Position numbers and translations under genes: made by a program. Below are positions 14,905 to 22,427 of a stretch of DNA of 22,427 nucleotides, in pieces; within the stretch, counting starts at the first letter, position 1, and each line of letters opens with the position of its first letter. The notes beneath the pieces are model-generated. The model was not told the DNA's origin, did not search any database, and worked only from the letters and a program-made list of their open reading frames with translations. Origin of the DNA: VAZQ01 sp035293945 (GTDB lineage Bacteria; Pseudomonadota; Alphaproteobacteria; Rhizobiales; Xanthobacteraceae). The stretch covers positions 1 to 22,427 of the forward strand of contig DATGLV010000006.1 of assembly GCA_035293945.1 (NCBI GenBank), given 5' to 3'.

Positions 14905-15966
14905 ATGCGCAAGCGGTCCATCATTCTCGAATTTTTCATTCGCGAATTTTTCGCCGCGATCACGCTCGTGATCGGCTTCGCGGGAGCCGCCGGCGCGCAA
15001 GATGCGGTGGCGCAGTTCTTCCGCGGCAAGCAGATCAACCTCTATGTCGGATCCTCGGCCGGCGGCGGCTACGACACCTATGCACGTTTGCTGGCCCGCC
15101 GCTTCGGCAACTTCATTCCGGGCAATCCGAGTGTCGTGCCGCAGAACATGCCGGGCGCCGGCAGCAATAAGCTCGCCTCCTACATGTACACGGTGGCTCC
15201 CAAAGACGGCACCGCGATCGGTGCGATCTTCTCGGGCGCGATCCTGCAACCACTCTTGGGCGATCCGGTGCAGCACGACCCGAGCAAGTTCATTTACCTC
15301 GGCAATGCCAATACCGAGGTGTTTCTCTGTATTGCGCGCACCGATGCGCCGGTGCAAACATTTAAGGACGCGCTCAGCCGCGAGCTGATCGTGGGCGCCA
15401 CCAATGAGGGCGGGTCGTCGCGGGATTTCACCGCCATGCTCGACAATCTCCTGGGCGCCAAGCTGCGCATCGTCACCGGATATCCGGGCAGTAACGAGAT
15501 GCTCCTGGCGCTCGAGCGCAACGAGGTGCAGGGCGTCTGCGGGCTCGGCTGGTCGAGCATCGCGCCGCAGCGCGCACGCCTTCTCGACAGCGGGCTGGCG
15601 CGCGTCCTGGTGCAGCTCGCCAACAGCGGGCATCCGGAGCTCAATCGCATGGGTGTTCCGCTCGCGATCGATTTCGCCAAGAACGAGGTTGATCGCAAGG
15701 CAATGGAGCTCGTCTTCAGTCAACTCACATTCGGCCGGCCGTTCATCCTGCCGCCCGGCGTTCCTCCCGAGCGGGTAACGGCGCTGCGCCGCGCCTTCAT
15801 GGCGGCATTGCAAGATCCCGCGGCTGTCGCCGAGGCACGCGGCATGGATCTCGATCTCGATCCACTCGACGGCGAGGCGGTGCAAGCTGCGGTCGCCAAG
15901 GCCTATGCGGTGCCGGCGCGCATTGTTGAACGGGCGCGGCAGTCGCTGATCTATCGGCCGCAGTGA
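14905..15966 (+). CDS. Bug/TctC family solute-binding protein (tripartite tricarboxylate transporter type)
   Basis: The protein has 353 residues. The signal peptide runs to about residue 31 (AAITLVIGFAGAAGA). The family's hallmark opening is present (INLYVGSSAGGGYDTYARLLARRFG), followed by PGNPSVVPQNMPGAGSNKLASYMY, the usual substrate-wrapping loops. Such proteins bind carboxylic acids in the periplasm. The matching TctA and TctB membrane subunits are not in this window, so it may work with a distant transporter or as a sensor. It starts 24 bases after the aldolase, behind AAAGGAA. An odd short direct repeat in the leader encodes EFF-IR-EFF. Confidence 0.9.
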   Translation: MRKRSIILEFFIREFFAAITLVIGFAGAAGAQDAVAQFFRGKQINLYVGSSAGGGYDTYARLLARRFGNFIPGNPSVVPQNMPGAGSNKLASYMYTVAPKDGTAIGAIFSGAILQPLLGDPVQHDPSKFIYLGNANTEVFLCIARTDAPVQTFKDALSRELIVGATNEGGSSRDFTAMLDNLLGAKLRIVTGYPGSNEMLLALERNEVQGVCGLGWSSIAPQRARLLDSGLARVLVQLANSGHPELNRMGVPLAIDFAKNEVDRKAMELVFSQLTFGRPFILPPGVPPERVTALRRAFMAALQDPAAVAEARGMDLDLDPLDGEAVQAAVAKAYAVPARIVERARQSLIYRPQ

Positions 15967-16058
15967 TCGTCTTTGCGGATAGCTGATGTTCGCGCGCTGA
16001 CGCGTCCGGCAAAATGCGCTATGGCAGCCTCAGCGCCGATATCCGGGAGGTGTTGCAT

Positions 16059-17222
16059 ATGTCAGGGCTCGATGAGCGCCAAGGGCGAATCCTTACCACG
16101 CATACCGGCAGCCTGCCGCGCCCCGACGCACTCTCCGGGCTGCTGTTTGCGCGCATGACCGGAAAGCCCGTCGATGCGGCCGAGCTCGCGCGCCGGACAA
16201 CCGAGGCGGTTGCGGACATCGTGCGCCGCCAGGTCGAGCTCGGCATCGACGTGGTCAGCGACGGCGAGCAGTCGAAGACGAGCTTCCAGGCTTATGCGGC
16301 GAGCCGCCTCTCGGGCATCGAGCCGATCGATCCGAAAGCCGGCGAGCGGCCGACCCGCGAGAACATGGCGTTTCCGACCTACTATCGGGGCGGCGCTCAT
16401 TCGGGCTCCGCCTGGCCACGCTGGGCCTGCACCGGGCCGATAAAATATGTCGGGCAGGCGGCGCTGGCCGCGGACATCGAGAACCTCAAGGCGGCGCTCG
16501 CCGCGCTCGCACCCGCCGCGGCCTTCATGCCCTCGGTATCGCCGTCGAGCTGCGCCGGCTGGATGGAGAACCGCTACTACAAGTCCGATGAAGAGCACGT
16601 CGCCGCAGTCGCGGAGGCCATGCGTGAAGAATACGAGGCGATCGTCGCCGCCGGCTTCCTGGTGCAGATCGATGATCCACGGCTTGCCATGCACTATATG
16701 CTCACGCCCGGCGAGAGCGTCGAACAGGCGCGCGTTTGGGCGGCGCGTCGGGTCGAGGTGCTGAATCACGCTCTGCGCAATATTCCGCCGGATCGCGTGC
16801 GCCACCATACCTGCTACGGCATCAATATGGGACCCCGCGTCAGCGATATGGAATTGAAGAATCTCGCCGACATCATCGTGACGATCCGGGCGGGCTTCTA
16901 TTCCTTCGAGATGGCCAATCCGCGCCACGAGCACGAATGGCACGTCTGGGAGCACGTGAAGCTGCCGGCCGACAAGGTGCTCATTCCAGGCTGCATCACC
17001 CACGCATCGGTCATCGTCGAGCATCCCGAGCTGGTCGCAGAACGCATAGTGCGGTTGGCCAAGGTCGTCGGCCGCGAACGCGTCATTGCGGGCGCCGACT
17101 GCGGCTTTGCCTCGACGCTGGCGCCAGGCCAGCCGCCGGAAGTGGAGCCCGAAATCGTGTGGGCCAAGTTCAAAAGCCTCGCCGAAGGCGCGCGGATCGC
17201 CACGCATCGGCTCTGGACCTGA
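16059..17222 (+). CDS. Short MetE-like (cobalamin-independent methionine synthase II family) zinc methyltransferase homologue
   Basis: The protein has 387 residues, corresponding to the catalytic half of MetE. The zinc ligands can be traced: H250 and C252 in HHTCYGIN, E284 in YSFEMANPRHEHEW, and C348 in AGADCGFAS, the H-x-C...E...C set. The N-terminal HTGSLPRP motif is also typical. Full MetE is about 750 residues with an N-terminal half that is missing here. Short homologues include core-MetE proteins and thiol-transfer enzymes such as epoxyalkane:coenzyme M transferase, so the reaction may not be methionine synthesis. GGGAGG precedes the ATG at 16059, which I prefer over the frame's 16014 start. 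It is last in the PrpD-aldolase-Bug run, 92 bases downstream. Confidence 0.88.
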   Translation: MSGLDERQGRILTTHTGSLPRPDALSGLLFARMTGKPVDAAELARRTTEAVADIVRRQVELGIDVVSDGEQSKTSFQAYAASRLSGIEPIDPKAGERPTRENMAFPTYYRGGAHSGSAWPRWACTGPIKYVGQAALAADIENLKAALAALAPAAAFMPSVSPSSCAGWMENRYYKSDEEHVAAVAEAMREEYEAIVAAGFLVQIDDPRLAMHYMLTPGESVEQARVWAARRVEVLNHALRNIPPDRVRHHTCYGINMGPRVSDMELKNLADIIVTIRAGFYSFEMANPRHEHEWHVWEHVKLPADKVLIPGCITHASVIVEHPELVAERIVRLAKVVGRERVIAGADCGFASTLAPGQPPEVEPEIVWAKFKSLAEGARIATHRLWT

Positions 17223-17241
17223 TATCCGGCCGGCTACGGGC

Positions 17242-18282
17242 TCAGGCGTGCTGCATCGCCAGTGCGCTCAAGCCGAGGAATGCCGGGTCGTCGTGCAGAA
17301 TGAGATAAGCCGGAATGGCCTCGACATAGCGGCTCATCTTTCCCTTGGCGTCGAAGCGGGTGCGGAACTGCGAGCTGGGCAGATAATCACGCAGATGTGC
17401 GGCGATGCCGCCCGCAATGTACACTCCGCCTTGCGCCCCGAAGGCCAAGGCAAAATCGCCGGCAACCGCGCCGAACAGGGCACAAAAAGTTTCAAGTGCG
17501 GCCGCGCTGGTCGCGCAGTTTCCGCCGCGCGCCGCTTCGACGATTGCGGCAGCGTCGCGCCTGGGAGCCGTCAGAGAATCGAGAGATGCGATCGCGTTGT
17601 AGAGGTTCTCGAGTCCGGCGCCGGACAGGACGCGCTCGGCCGACACATAGCCAAATTGCTTGCGCAGGGTGGCGATGATCGCATCTTCGCGCAGGGACGC
17701 CCCGGCGAGCGCGGTGTGGCCGCCTTCGCTGCGCATGACCGTCGCGCCTTGACCGACCGGCACATAGGCGGCGACACCGAGGCCGGTGCCGGCGCCGAGC
17801 ACAGCCATTGGGGCAAGCGGCTTCGGCTTGCCCAAGCCGATCTGACGGACATGGCGTGGCCCGAGCTGCGGCAGCGACCAAGCCACGGCTTCGAAGTCGT
17901 TGACCAATTGCACCCGATCAAAGCCGAAGCGGTCGCGCAGCTCTCGCGCGTCAATGACCCATGAATTGTTGGTGAGCGCGCAGCGGTCGTCGTCGATGAC
18001 GCCCGCCACCCCAAACATTGCCTGGAGGATCGAATCGCGATCGGCTCGACCAGCCATGAACGCGGCCAGGACATCACCAAACTGCAGGTGGTCGGCCACG
18101 GCCATATGGGCAACTGGACCAAGAACGCCATCGCGCAGCTCTGCAAGGCGTACATTCGTACCGCCGATGTCCCCCAGCACGATGCCGACGGATCCGCGTT
18201 TGGCGATGTCGGCTTCAAGCGGGTTCCCAGCTGTCGCAGCGCGCCGGCTTGATAGGGCCGTGGTGTCAGTTGAAGGCCGCAT
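17242..18282 (-). CDS. glk: Glucokinase
   Basis: The protein has 346 residues of the bacterial glucokinase (Glk) family, which phosphorylates glucose with ATP. Key positions are visible: the phosphate loop GDIGGTN (37-43), LTNNSWVID, the catalytic aspartate D129 in LVNDFEA, GAGTGLG (163-169) and SEGGH with E186 and H189. The C-terminal AGGIAAHLRDYL region is also typical. The N-terminus is about 30 residues longer than in most members, with no better internal start. It converges on the MetE-like gene with 19 bases between stops, so it is not part of that operon. Confidence 0.93.
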   Translation of the reverse strand: MRPSTDTTALSSRRAATAGNPLEADIAKRGSVGIVLGDIGGTNVRLAELRDGVLGPVAHMAVADHLQFGDVLAAFMAGRADRDSILQAMFGVAGVIDDDRCALTNNSWVIDARELRDRFGFDRVQLVNDFEAVAWSLPQLGPRHVRQIGLGKPKPLAPMAVLGAGTGLGVAAYVPVGQGATVMRSEGGHTALAGASLREDAIIATLRKQFGYVSAERVLSGAGLENLYNAIASLDSLTAPRRDAAAIVEAARGGNCATSAAALETFCALFGAVAGDFALAFGAQGGVYIAGGIAAHLRDYLPSSQFRTRFDAKGKMSRYVEAIPAYLILHDDPAFLGLSALAMQHA

Positions 18283-18766
18283 TCGGAAAACCGCCTGATC
18301 CTTGGGTTACATCTGCGGGGCTGAACCTGATCGACCACTCCGGCCGGAAGCAAGCAGGTGCCGAGGAAGAGAACGCGCCATGTGTACAACGCGGAAGTCT
18401 GCCAAATGTGGCAGGGTGGGAGCCCCATCTTGATCGGCGCGATCCCGTTAGACAAGGCCGGCACGCCCATCGATACCGACCGCGACCGGGGCCGACAGTG
18501 CCGGCTGTCAGCGAGCCCCCCAACCTGGCTCGGCACTGAGACTTGCCGACCCGACCGCAGGATAATGTCAGTCTGGTCAACGCTGCCATTCTCGAGGTTC
18601 GTGCACGTCCGGCTCGTTTCGAGGCCGGCCGCGGCCGATTCATTGAAAAACGCCGAAAACCTGTGCGTGCAACGCCTAGACGCGGCGCTCATTATGAGCC
18701 ATTAGGTTCACGCCCGAATCGACGCCACCGTTGCGGACGATCGAGCCAAGAAATCTGGAGGAACCC
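18283..18766. other. Intergenic region without a supportable gene
   Basis: About 480 bases between glk (-) and the small exported protein (+). Short open frames exist on both strands but none reads as a protein with sensible composition or a ribosome site. It should contain the glk promoter on the minus strand and the promoter of the 18767 gene on the plus strand. A hairpin-like CGACAG...CTGTCAG lies near 18493-18511. Nothing else stands out apart from a short SRP-RNA-like string that I rejected. Confidence 0.5.
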
Positions 18767-19177
18767 ATGCGGGCGGTCGTTCTAGCCGCAGCGTTGTTGT
18801 TGTGTCTTGCGGGCCAGAGCTCCGCATTCGACCTGCAGACCAAGCGCGGCCAGGTGGTGTGCGATACGCTCCAAGCATTTGAAGAGCTGACCATCGCGAT
18901 CAGCCTGGCGGACGATGAGGCCATCGAGGCGATGACCCGCAAGGGCTGCCATCTGCCGGAAGCCGGTTCGCGGATGGAGCTCATCGAGGCCTACCCGGAT
19001 CAGACGGTGCTCCTATTCAAGAAGCTCACCGAATATGCCGGCCTGTCGGGAGTGCCCGCCCATATCGAGCGACTGGCCAACTTGGCGCAGGTCCGCGTCT
19101 TCGCCTCCGGCGCGACGCCCAGCGTCGGCTACACAATGCTGCCGGTCTCGGAAGGCGCCGACACCCCGATGAACTGA
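18767..19177 (+). CDS. Small exported protein of unknown function
   Basis: The product has 136 residues. A clear signal peptide (MRAVVLAAALLLCLAGQSSA, cut before F21) is followed by a mature part with two Cys (C32, C61) that may form one disulfide. The pattern VVCDTLQ...EAMTRKGCHLPE is a compact Cys-containing domain, then a linker and a beta-rich C-terminus (AQVRVFASGATPSVGYTMLPVSEG). TGGAGGAA is placed well before the ATG at 18767, so I reject the frame's 12-codon extension. It stands alone, with the empty region upstream and a 190-base gap to the tRNA terminator. I do not recognise a named family. Confidence 0.75.
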   Translation: MRAVVLAAALLLCLAGQSSAFDLQTKRGQVVCDTLQAFEELTIAISLADDEAIEAMTRKGCHLPEAGSRMELIEAYPDQTVLLFKKLTEYAGLSGVPAHIERLANLAQVRVFASGATPSVGYTMLPVSEGADTPMN

Positions 19178-19370
19178 AGGGGCTCCCCGGTCCTCCGCGA
19201 GCATGTTGTTGCGATTGGCTGGCGTGAACCCATTCTGTGGTTGATCCCGGCAGCTTCAGGAACCTTGCTGCTGTCATCTCGAGCAGCTCGCAGCGACCGA
19301 CGTATCGGCATGCTGTCGGAACAATCGCGTTGCGCCTAAACGGCTCATGGAGCAACGGCTTGGAAGCCAT

Positions 19371-19417
19371 GAAAAAAAGCCCGGCAGAGAGGCGTAAGCG
19401 CCTGATCCACCGGGCTT
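19371..19417 (-). terminator. Rho-independent terminator of tRNA-fMet
   Basis: On the minus strand AGCCCGG (19410-19416) pairs with CCGGGCT (19378-19384), followed by a run of seven T (19372-19378). A nested hairpin GGCGTAAGCGCC lies in the loop. It begins only a few bases after the tRNA CCA end. Confidence 0.9.
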
Positions 19418-19421
19418 AATC

Positions 19422-19498
<77 letters not shown>

Positions 19499-19539
19499 GA
19501 AACGGCAAGCGCGGGACATCGCCCCGCGCCGTGGCCGGT

Positions 19540-19568
19540 TATGTAGCAATCATGACGGCGCTTGAAAA
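19540..19568 (-). promoter_or_regulatory. Weak candidate promoter of tRNA-fMet
   Basis: On the minus strand TTTTCA (19563-19568) and TACATA (19540-19545) are 17 bases apart, about 42 bases before the tRNA. The stretch between them and the tRNA contains a GC-rich palindrome (GCGCGGG / CCCGCGC). The presence of a promoter is required because the rRNA terminator and two other genes separate this tRNA from the operon. The exact boxes are uncertain. Confidence 0.38.
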
Positions 19569-19702
19569 GGGCTGTGTGGCTTGCGCCTTTGAAAGACGCC
19601 GACCGATTGTACCTTGCATCACTGGACGCGCATGGCTTGCCAAAGCAGATAAAAGCCGCTTTGGTCGAAGACAAGCTCCGGCCACATTCATAGAAATTCC
19701 GC

Positions 19703-20587
19703 ATGAACGAGAAGCCTGCCTTGCAGCCGGGATTGGCGGTGGGCGAGGCATTGCGCGCCGTCGCCCGCGACATTCTGGGCGAGGCCCGTACCGCGATCGA
19801 GGACCCCGCCCATTCGGACGCGGTGGCGGTGCACGAATTTCGCCGCGCCATGAAGCGCTGGCGCGCGTTTCTGCGGATGCTCGAGCCATTCGTCGAGGAC
19901 GGCCGGCGGCTGCGCAACGATGCGCGCGATCTCGCGCACTCACTCGGTGGAGCGCGCGACAGTCAATCGGCGCTCGATGCGTTCGATGATCTCGCCAAGC
20001 ATGGACTGATGCTCTCGCCACGCTCGCTCAAGACCATTCGCGAGCGGATCGAAATGCTGCGGCAGAATGCCGAGACGGCTGTTCTGACTGCGGACATGCG
20101 CCTGCGCCTCCTCAGCGCCCTGACCACGGCCGAAAATGCGGTTGCGCGCTGGCCATTGCATACGCTCACCTTCGCGGACGTGGCCGACCGGCTGGCGCTG
20201 GGGTTCCGCGATGCGCGGCGCGCGCTGCCGCCCGACTGGTCCGACGCCGACCCGGAGGACCTGCACGAGCTGCGCAAGCGCATCGTCAATCATCGCTATC
20301 AGATGGAGACGGTCGCGCCGCTGTGGCCGCGCTTCGGCAGGATGTGGGTCGGCGAGACGCAGCGCCTGCGCGAGCGGCTCGGGCGGCACCAGGATCAGAC
20401 CCTCCTGATCGCGCTCACCCAGCCGCACCAGCCGCTGGCGCCATGGCGCTCGCGGCTGACCCCTGCGATCGCGCAGCGCATGCACGATCATGTGGCGGCG
20501 GCGCGGCGCATTGCCGCGCGCTTGTTCGTCGAGAAGCCGCGCGCCTTCCGGCGCCGGCTCGATGTGATCTGGGAAATGGGCGACTGA
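19703..20587 (+). CDS. CHAD domain-containing protein
   Basis: The protein has 294 residues and is a CHAD (conserved histidine alpha-helical) domain for nearly its whole length, a two-repeat all-helical bundle. The two repeats start with the conserved His motifs VHEFRRAMKRWRAFLRML (H44) and LHELRKRIVNHRYQME (H188), each followed by many Arg/Lys. CHAD domains bind inorganic polyphosphate, often as localisation modules. No CYTH domain is fused and no polyphosphate kinase is nearby. The ATG at 19703 is the first in frame. It is transcribed away from tRNA-fMet and converges on the esterase gene with 24 bases between stops. Confidence 0.9.
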   Translation: MNEKPALQPGLAVGEALRAVARDILGEARTAIEDPAHSDAVAVHEFRRAMKRWRAFLRMLEPFVEDGRRLRNDARDLAHSLGGARDSQSALDAFDDLAKHGLMLSPRSLKTIRERIEMLRQNAETAVLTADMRLRLLSALTTAENAVARWPLHTLTFADVADRLALGFRDARRALPPDWSDADPEDLHELRKRIVNHRYQMETVAPLWPRFGRMWVGETQRLRERLGRHQDQTLLIALTQPHQPLAPWRSRLTPAIAQRMHDHVAAARRIAARLFVEKPRAFRRRLDVIWEMGD

Positions 20588-20611
20588 TGCGCCGTCGCCT
20601 GACGCGGGCCG

Positions 20612-21532
20612 CTACTTGATTTCGCTCAACACCTTCAGAATCGGCCCCGATACAGAGGTGTCCATAGTGCCAACCGAGTAGCCCTGCGAGATGTGGCTAT
20701 GATCCTTGAACACTGCATAGATCGGGCAACGCCCGGCCTCGCACAGCGCCTTGTTGGCCGCATCCGCCTCGCGGATTGCATCCGGTAGATCGACCTCGGT
20801 GTGTGAAATGAAAAGCGGGATGGTCACCTTCTTGAGGCCTTCGGTCGAGGAGCGCTCGGCGAGCTCCTTCGGGTCGCTGCCGAAATAGGCCGACCCGCCG
20901 CGGTCGTTCTCATAGAAACCCGAATTCATCACCGCGGCCTTGATGCCATGGCCGTTGGGTCCCCAGAACTGCGGATGCGCCAGATAGCCGGCGATGAGGC
21001 TCGCGCCAGCCGACTGGCCCCACAGCGCCAGATGGCCGGGATCGCCGCCATATTGGGCGATGTTCTGCTGCACCCAGCGCACCACTGCGGCCATGTCTTC
21101 GTGCGCGGCCGGCCAAACATTCTTCGGTGCCAGGCGATAGTTCATGTTGACGCCGACCATCCCGTGCTGGGTGAGCCAGAGCATGATGTTGTCGTAGAAG
21201 GGCGAGCCGGCCGGGCGCTTGTCGCCGCGTTCGAAACCACCCCCGTGCACATAGACCACGACGGTCTTGCCAGTGCCGATGCCGGATGTGAACACGTCGA
21301 GCTTGTTGGCCGCGTCCGGCCCATAGGCAACATCGCGGGTGACCTTCACGTTCGCATAGGGCTCCTTCTGCTCCGCAAACAACGGCGTGTAGAGCTTGGC
21401 GGTCGCCGGCGTATCGACCACGTGGCCGATCTTGCGGATGCCCTCGGCGATGTCGGGCGGCACTTGCCCCCATGAGGGGCTCGAGGCAGTCACAAGCGCA
21501 CCCAATGCTGCGAAAGCGATGCGGACCTTCAC
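20612..21532 (-). CDS. Exported alpha/beta hydrolase, carboxylesterase-like
   Basis: The protein has 306 residues. The signal peptide is 1-22 (LVTASSPSWG-Q), then an alpha/beta hydrolase of the hormone-sensitive-lipase / esterase D type. Visible are the oxyanion motif HGGG (96-99), the nucleophile S174 in GQSAG, the acid D248 (or E246) in SHTEVDLPDA, and the histidine H280 (or H278) in DHSHIS. The pattern NMNYRLAPKNVWPAAHEDM is typical of this group. The GTG start at 21532 has GGGAGGT at the right distance. The natural substrate is unknown; small carboxylic esters are likely in the periplasm. It sits between 5S and tRNA-fMet on the same strand, downstream of the rRNA terminator. Confidence 0.9.
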   Translation of the reverse strand: MKVRIAFAALGALVTASSPSWGQVPPDIAEGIRKIGHVVDTPATAKLYTPLFAEQKEPYANVKVTRDVAYGPDAANKLDVFTSGIGTGKTVVVYVHGGGFERGDKRPAGSPFYDNIMLWLTQHGMVGVNMNYRLAPKNVWPAAHEDMAAVVRWVQQNIAQYGGDPGHLALWGQSAGASLIAGYLAHPQFWGPNGHGIKAAVMNSGFYENDRGGSAYFGSDPKELAERSSTEGLKKVTIPLFISHTEVDLPDAIREADAANKALCEAGRCPIYAVFKDHSHISQGYSVGTMDTSVSGPILKVLSEIK

Positions 21533-21614
21533 GGCGATACCTCCCGCAATTGGTTATATATCTCGAAATAATACGACCGCCCCGGGCCGGCGCAAGGCGG
21601 TGGCATCCACGCAG

Positions 21615-21644
21615 AAAAGCCGCCGCGGAAGGTCCGCGGCGGCT
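21615..21644 (-). terminator. Terminator of the rRNA operon
   Basis: On the minus strand a strong hairpin (AGCCGCCGCGGA pairing with TCCGCGGCGGCT) is followed by TTTTC, about 70 bases past the 5S gene. The T-run is short but the stem is very GC-rich and nearly perfect. Confidence 0.8.
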
Positions 21645-21698
21645 CGCATAAATCAAGTGAAGGTCACCAATCAGGTGATTGTCAGCGCGTGAAGAGGC

Positions 21699-21844
21699 AT
21701 CCGTCCTTGGCAGGCCTGGCAGCGACCTACTCTTCCGAGTCTTGAGACTCAGTACCATCGGCGCTGGGAAGTTTTACGGCCGAGTTCGGGATGGGATCGG
21801 GTACAGGCTCCCCGCTAATACCACCAGGCCGGCCAAGGACGGAT
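21699..21844 (-). repeat. Processing stem around 5S rRNA
   Basis: ATCCGTCCTTGGC at the left (21699-21711) is exactly complementary to GCCAAGGACGGAT at the right (21832-21844). Together they extend helix I of 5S by 13 bp in the precursor. Such stems serve RNase cleavage of the pre-5S. Confidence 0.8.
21712..21830 (-). rRNA. 5S ribosomal RNA
   Basis: On the minus strand the sequence shows the usual 5S landmarks: GGTGGTATTAGCGGGGAG near the 5' end, the loop CCCGATCCCATCCCGAACTC, GCCGATGGTACTG and the 3' GAGAGTAGGTCGCTGCC-like end (here GAAGAGTAGGTCGC). GGCCTGG and CCAGGCC at the two ends form helix I. End points are accurate to about 2 bases. It follows the 23S gene in the same operon. Confidence 0.95.
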
Positions 21845-21949
21845 ATCAGAGGTCAGAAACCAGTAATCAGAACCTCTGTGCAAGCTTGTCTTTCAGACCA
21901 GCGATCGCGATCGGTAATCTCTGCTGATTACTGATTACTGACCCCTGAT
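21845..21949 (-). repeat. Long imperfect inverted repeat in the 23S-5S spacer
   Basis: Bases 21845-21870 and 21924-21949 are complementary at 23 of 26 positions by my count, separated by 53 bases. The arms are built from short iterations such as CTGATTACTGATTACTG. Any transcript would fold into a large hairpin between 23S and 5S. Confidence 0.78.
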
Positions 21950-21977
21950 CGCTGATCCGTGAGATGTGCATTGATGA

Positions 21978-22427
<450 letters not shown>

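Noticed and set aside
14146..15885. Long minus-strand open frame (579 codons) opposite the aldolase and Bug genes
   Set aside because: It is the antisense shadow of two clearly real genes in high-GC DNA. Its product has no family resemblance or plausible start.
18325..18368. String TCCGGCCGGAAGCAAGCAGG that resembles the conserved loop of SRP (4.5S) RNA
   Set aside because: The GGAA tetraloop would be closed by only one G-C pair, followed by a C-C mismatch. The usual GTCAGG...GGAAGGNAGCAG order is disturbed and no longer stem encloses it.
19237..19419. Short plus-strand open frame over the tRNA terminator
   Set aside because: No ribosome site, no sensible composition, and it runs through the terminator hairpin of tRNA-fMet.

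Overview
The window looks like a chromosomal segment of a high-GC alphaproteobacterium, probably a Hyphomicrobiales (Rhizobiales) member of the Bradyrhizobium / Rhodopseudomonas / Pseudolabrys type. The evidence is the 41-residue cysteine-free L36 protein, Zur-box-like operators of the alphaproteobacterial type, the style of the proteins, and an rRNA operon end with a rhizobial-type 5S. The assignment is from pattern recognition only.

Layout. Bases 1-406 hold no gene I can support, only a GCC microsatellite and short degenerate repeats. Bases 407-3103 hold an exported TPR protein (-), ribosomal protein L36 (-), a tiny two-helix membrane protein (+), and two tandem exported paralogues that each carry two antibiotic-biosynthesis-monooxygenase (ABM) type domains (-).

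Bases 3245-11392 form the centrepiece, a metal (most likely zinc) acquisition island. On the minus strand are an ABC permease and ATPase (znuB, znuC), a periplasmic binding protein (znuA-like) and a small membrane protein. Divergently on the plus strand are a TonB-dependent outer-membrane receptor, exbB, exbD, tonB and a small exported protein. Four 18-bp imperfect palindromes of the Zur type (related to GNAATGTTATANCATTNC) lie upstream of znuC, upstream of znuA, and twice in the divergent receptor / small-membrane-protein promoter region. The model is that zinc starvation relieves Zur repression. The receptor, energised by its own ExbBD-TonB, would then bring metal or a metal complex into the periplasm, where the binding protein hands it to ZnuBC. 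The binding protein is odd: it has no His-rich loop and shows a His-His-Glu-Asp ligand pattern usual for Mn/Fe-type members.

Bases 11488-17222 are a co-directional run: a two-domain chromate transporter (chrA), an MmgE/PrpD protein, a class II aldolase/adducin protein, a Bug/TctC-type solute-binding protein, and a short MetE-like zinc methyltransferase homologue. The last four look like a small catabolic unit for an unknown organic acid. Glucokinase (glk, -) converges on it. Bases 18283-18766 are empty as far as I can see, followed by a small exported protein of unknown function.

The right end holds the initiator tRNA-fMet (-) with its terminator, a CHAD-domain protein (+), an exported esterase-like alpha/beta hydrolase (-), and the distal end of an rRNA operon (-): the 3' part of 23S, a spacer with a large inverted repeat, 5S flanked by a 13-bp processing stem, and a terminator. 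The fMet tRNA, often the last gene of rrn operons in this group, sits about 2.2 kb beyond the 5S with two protein genes in between.
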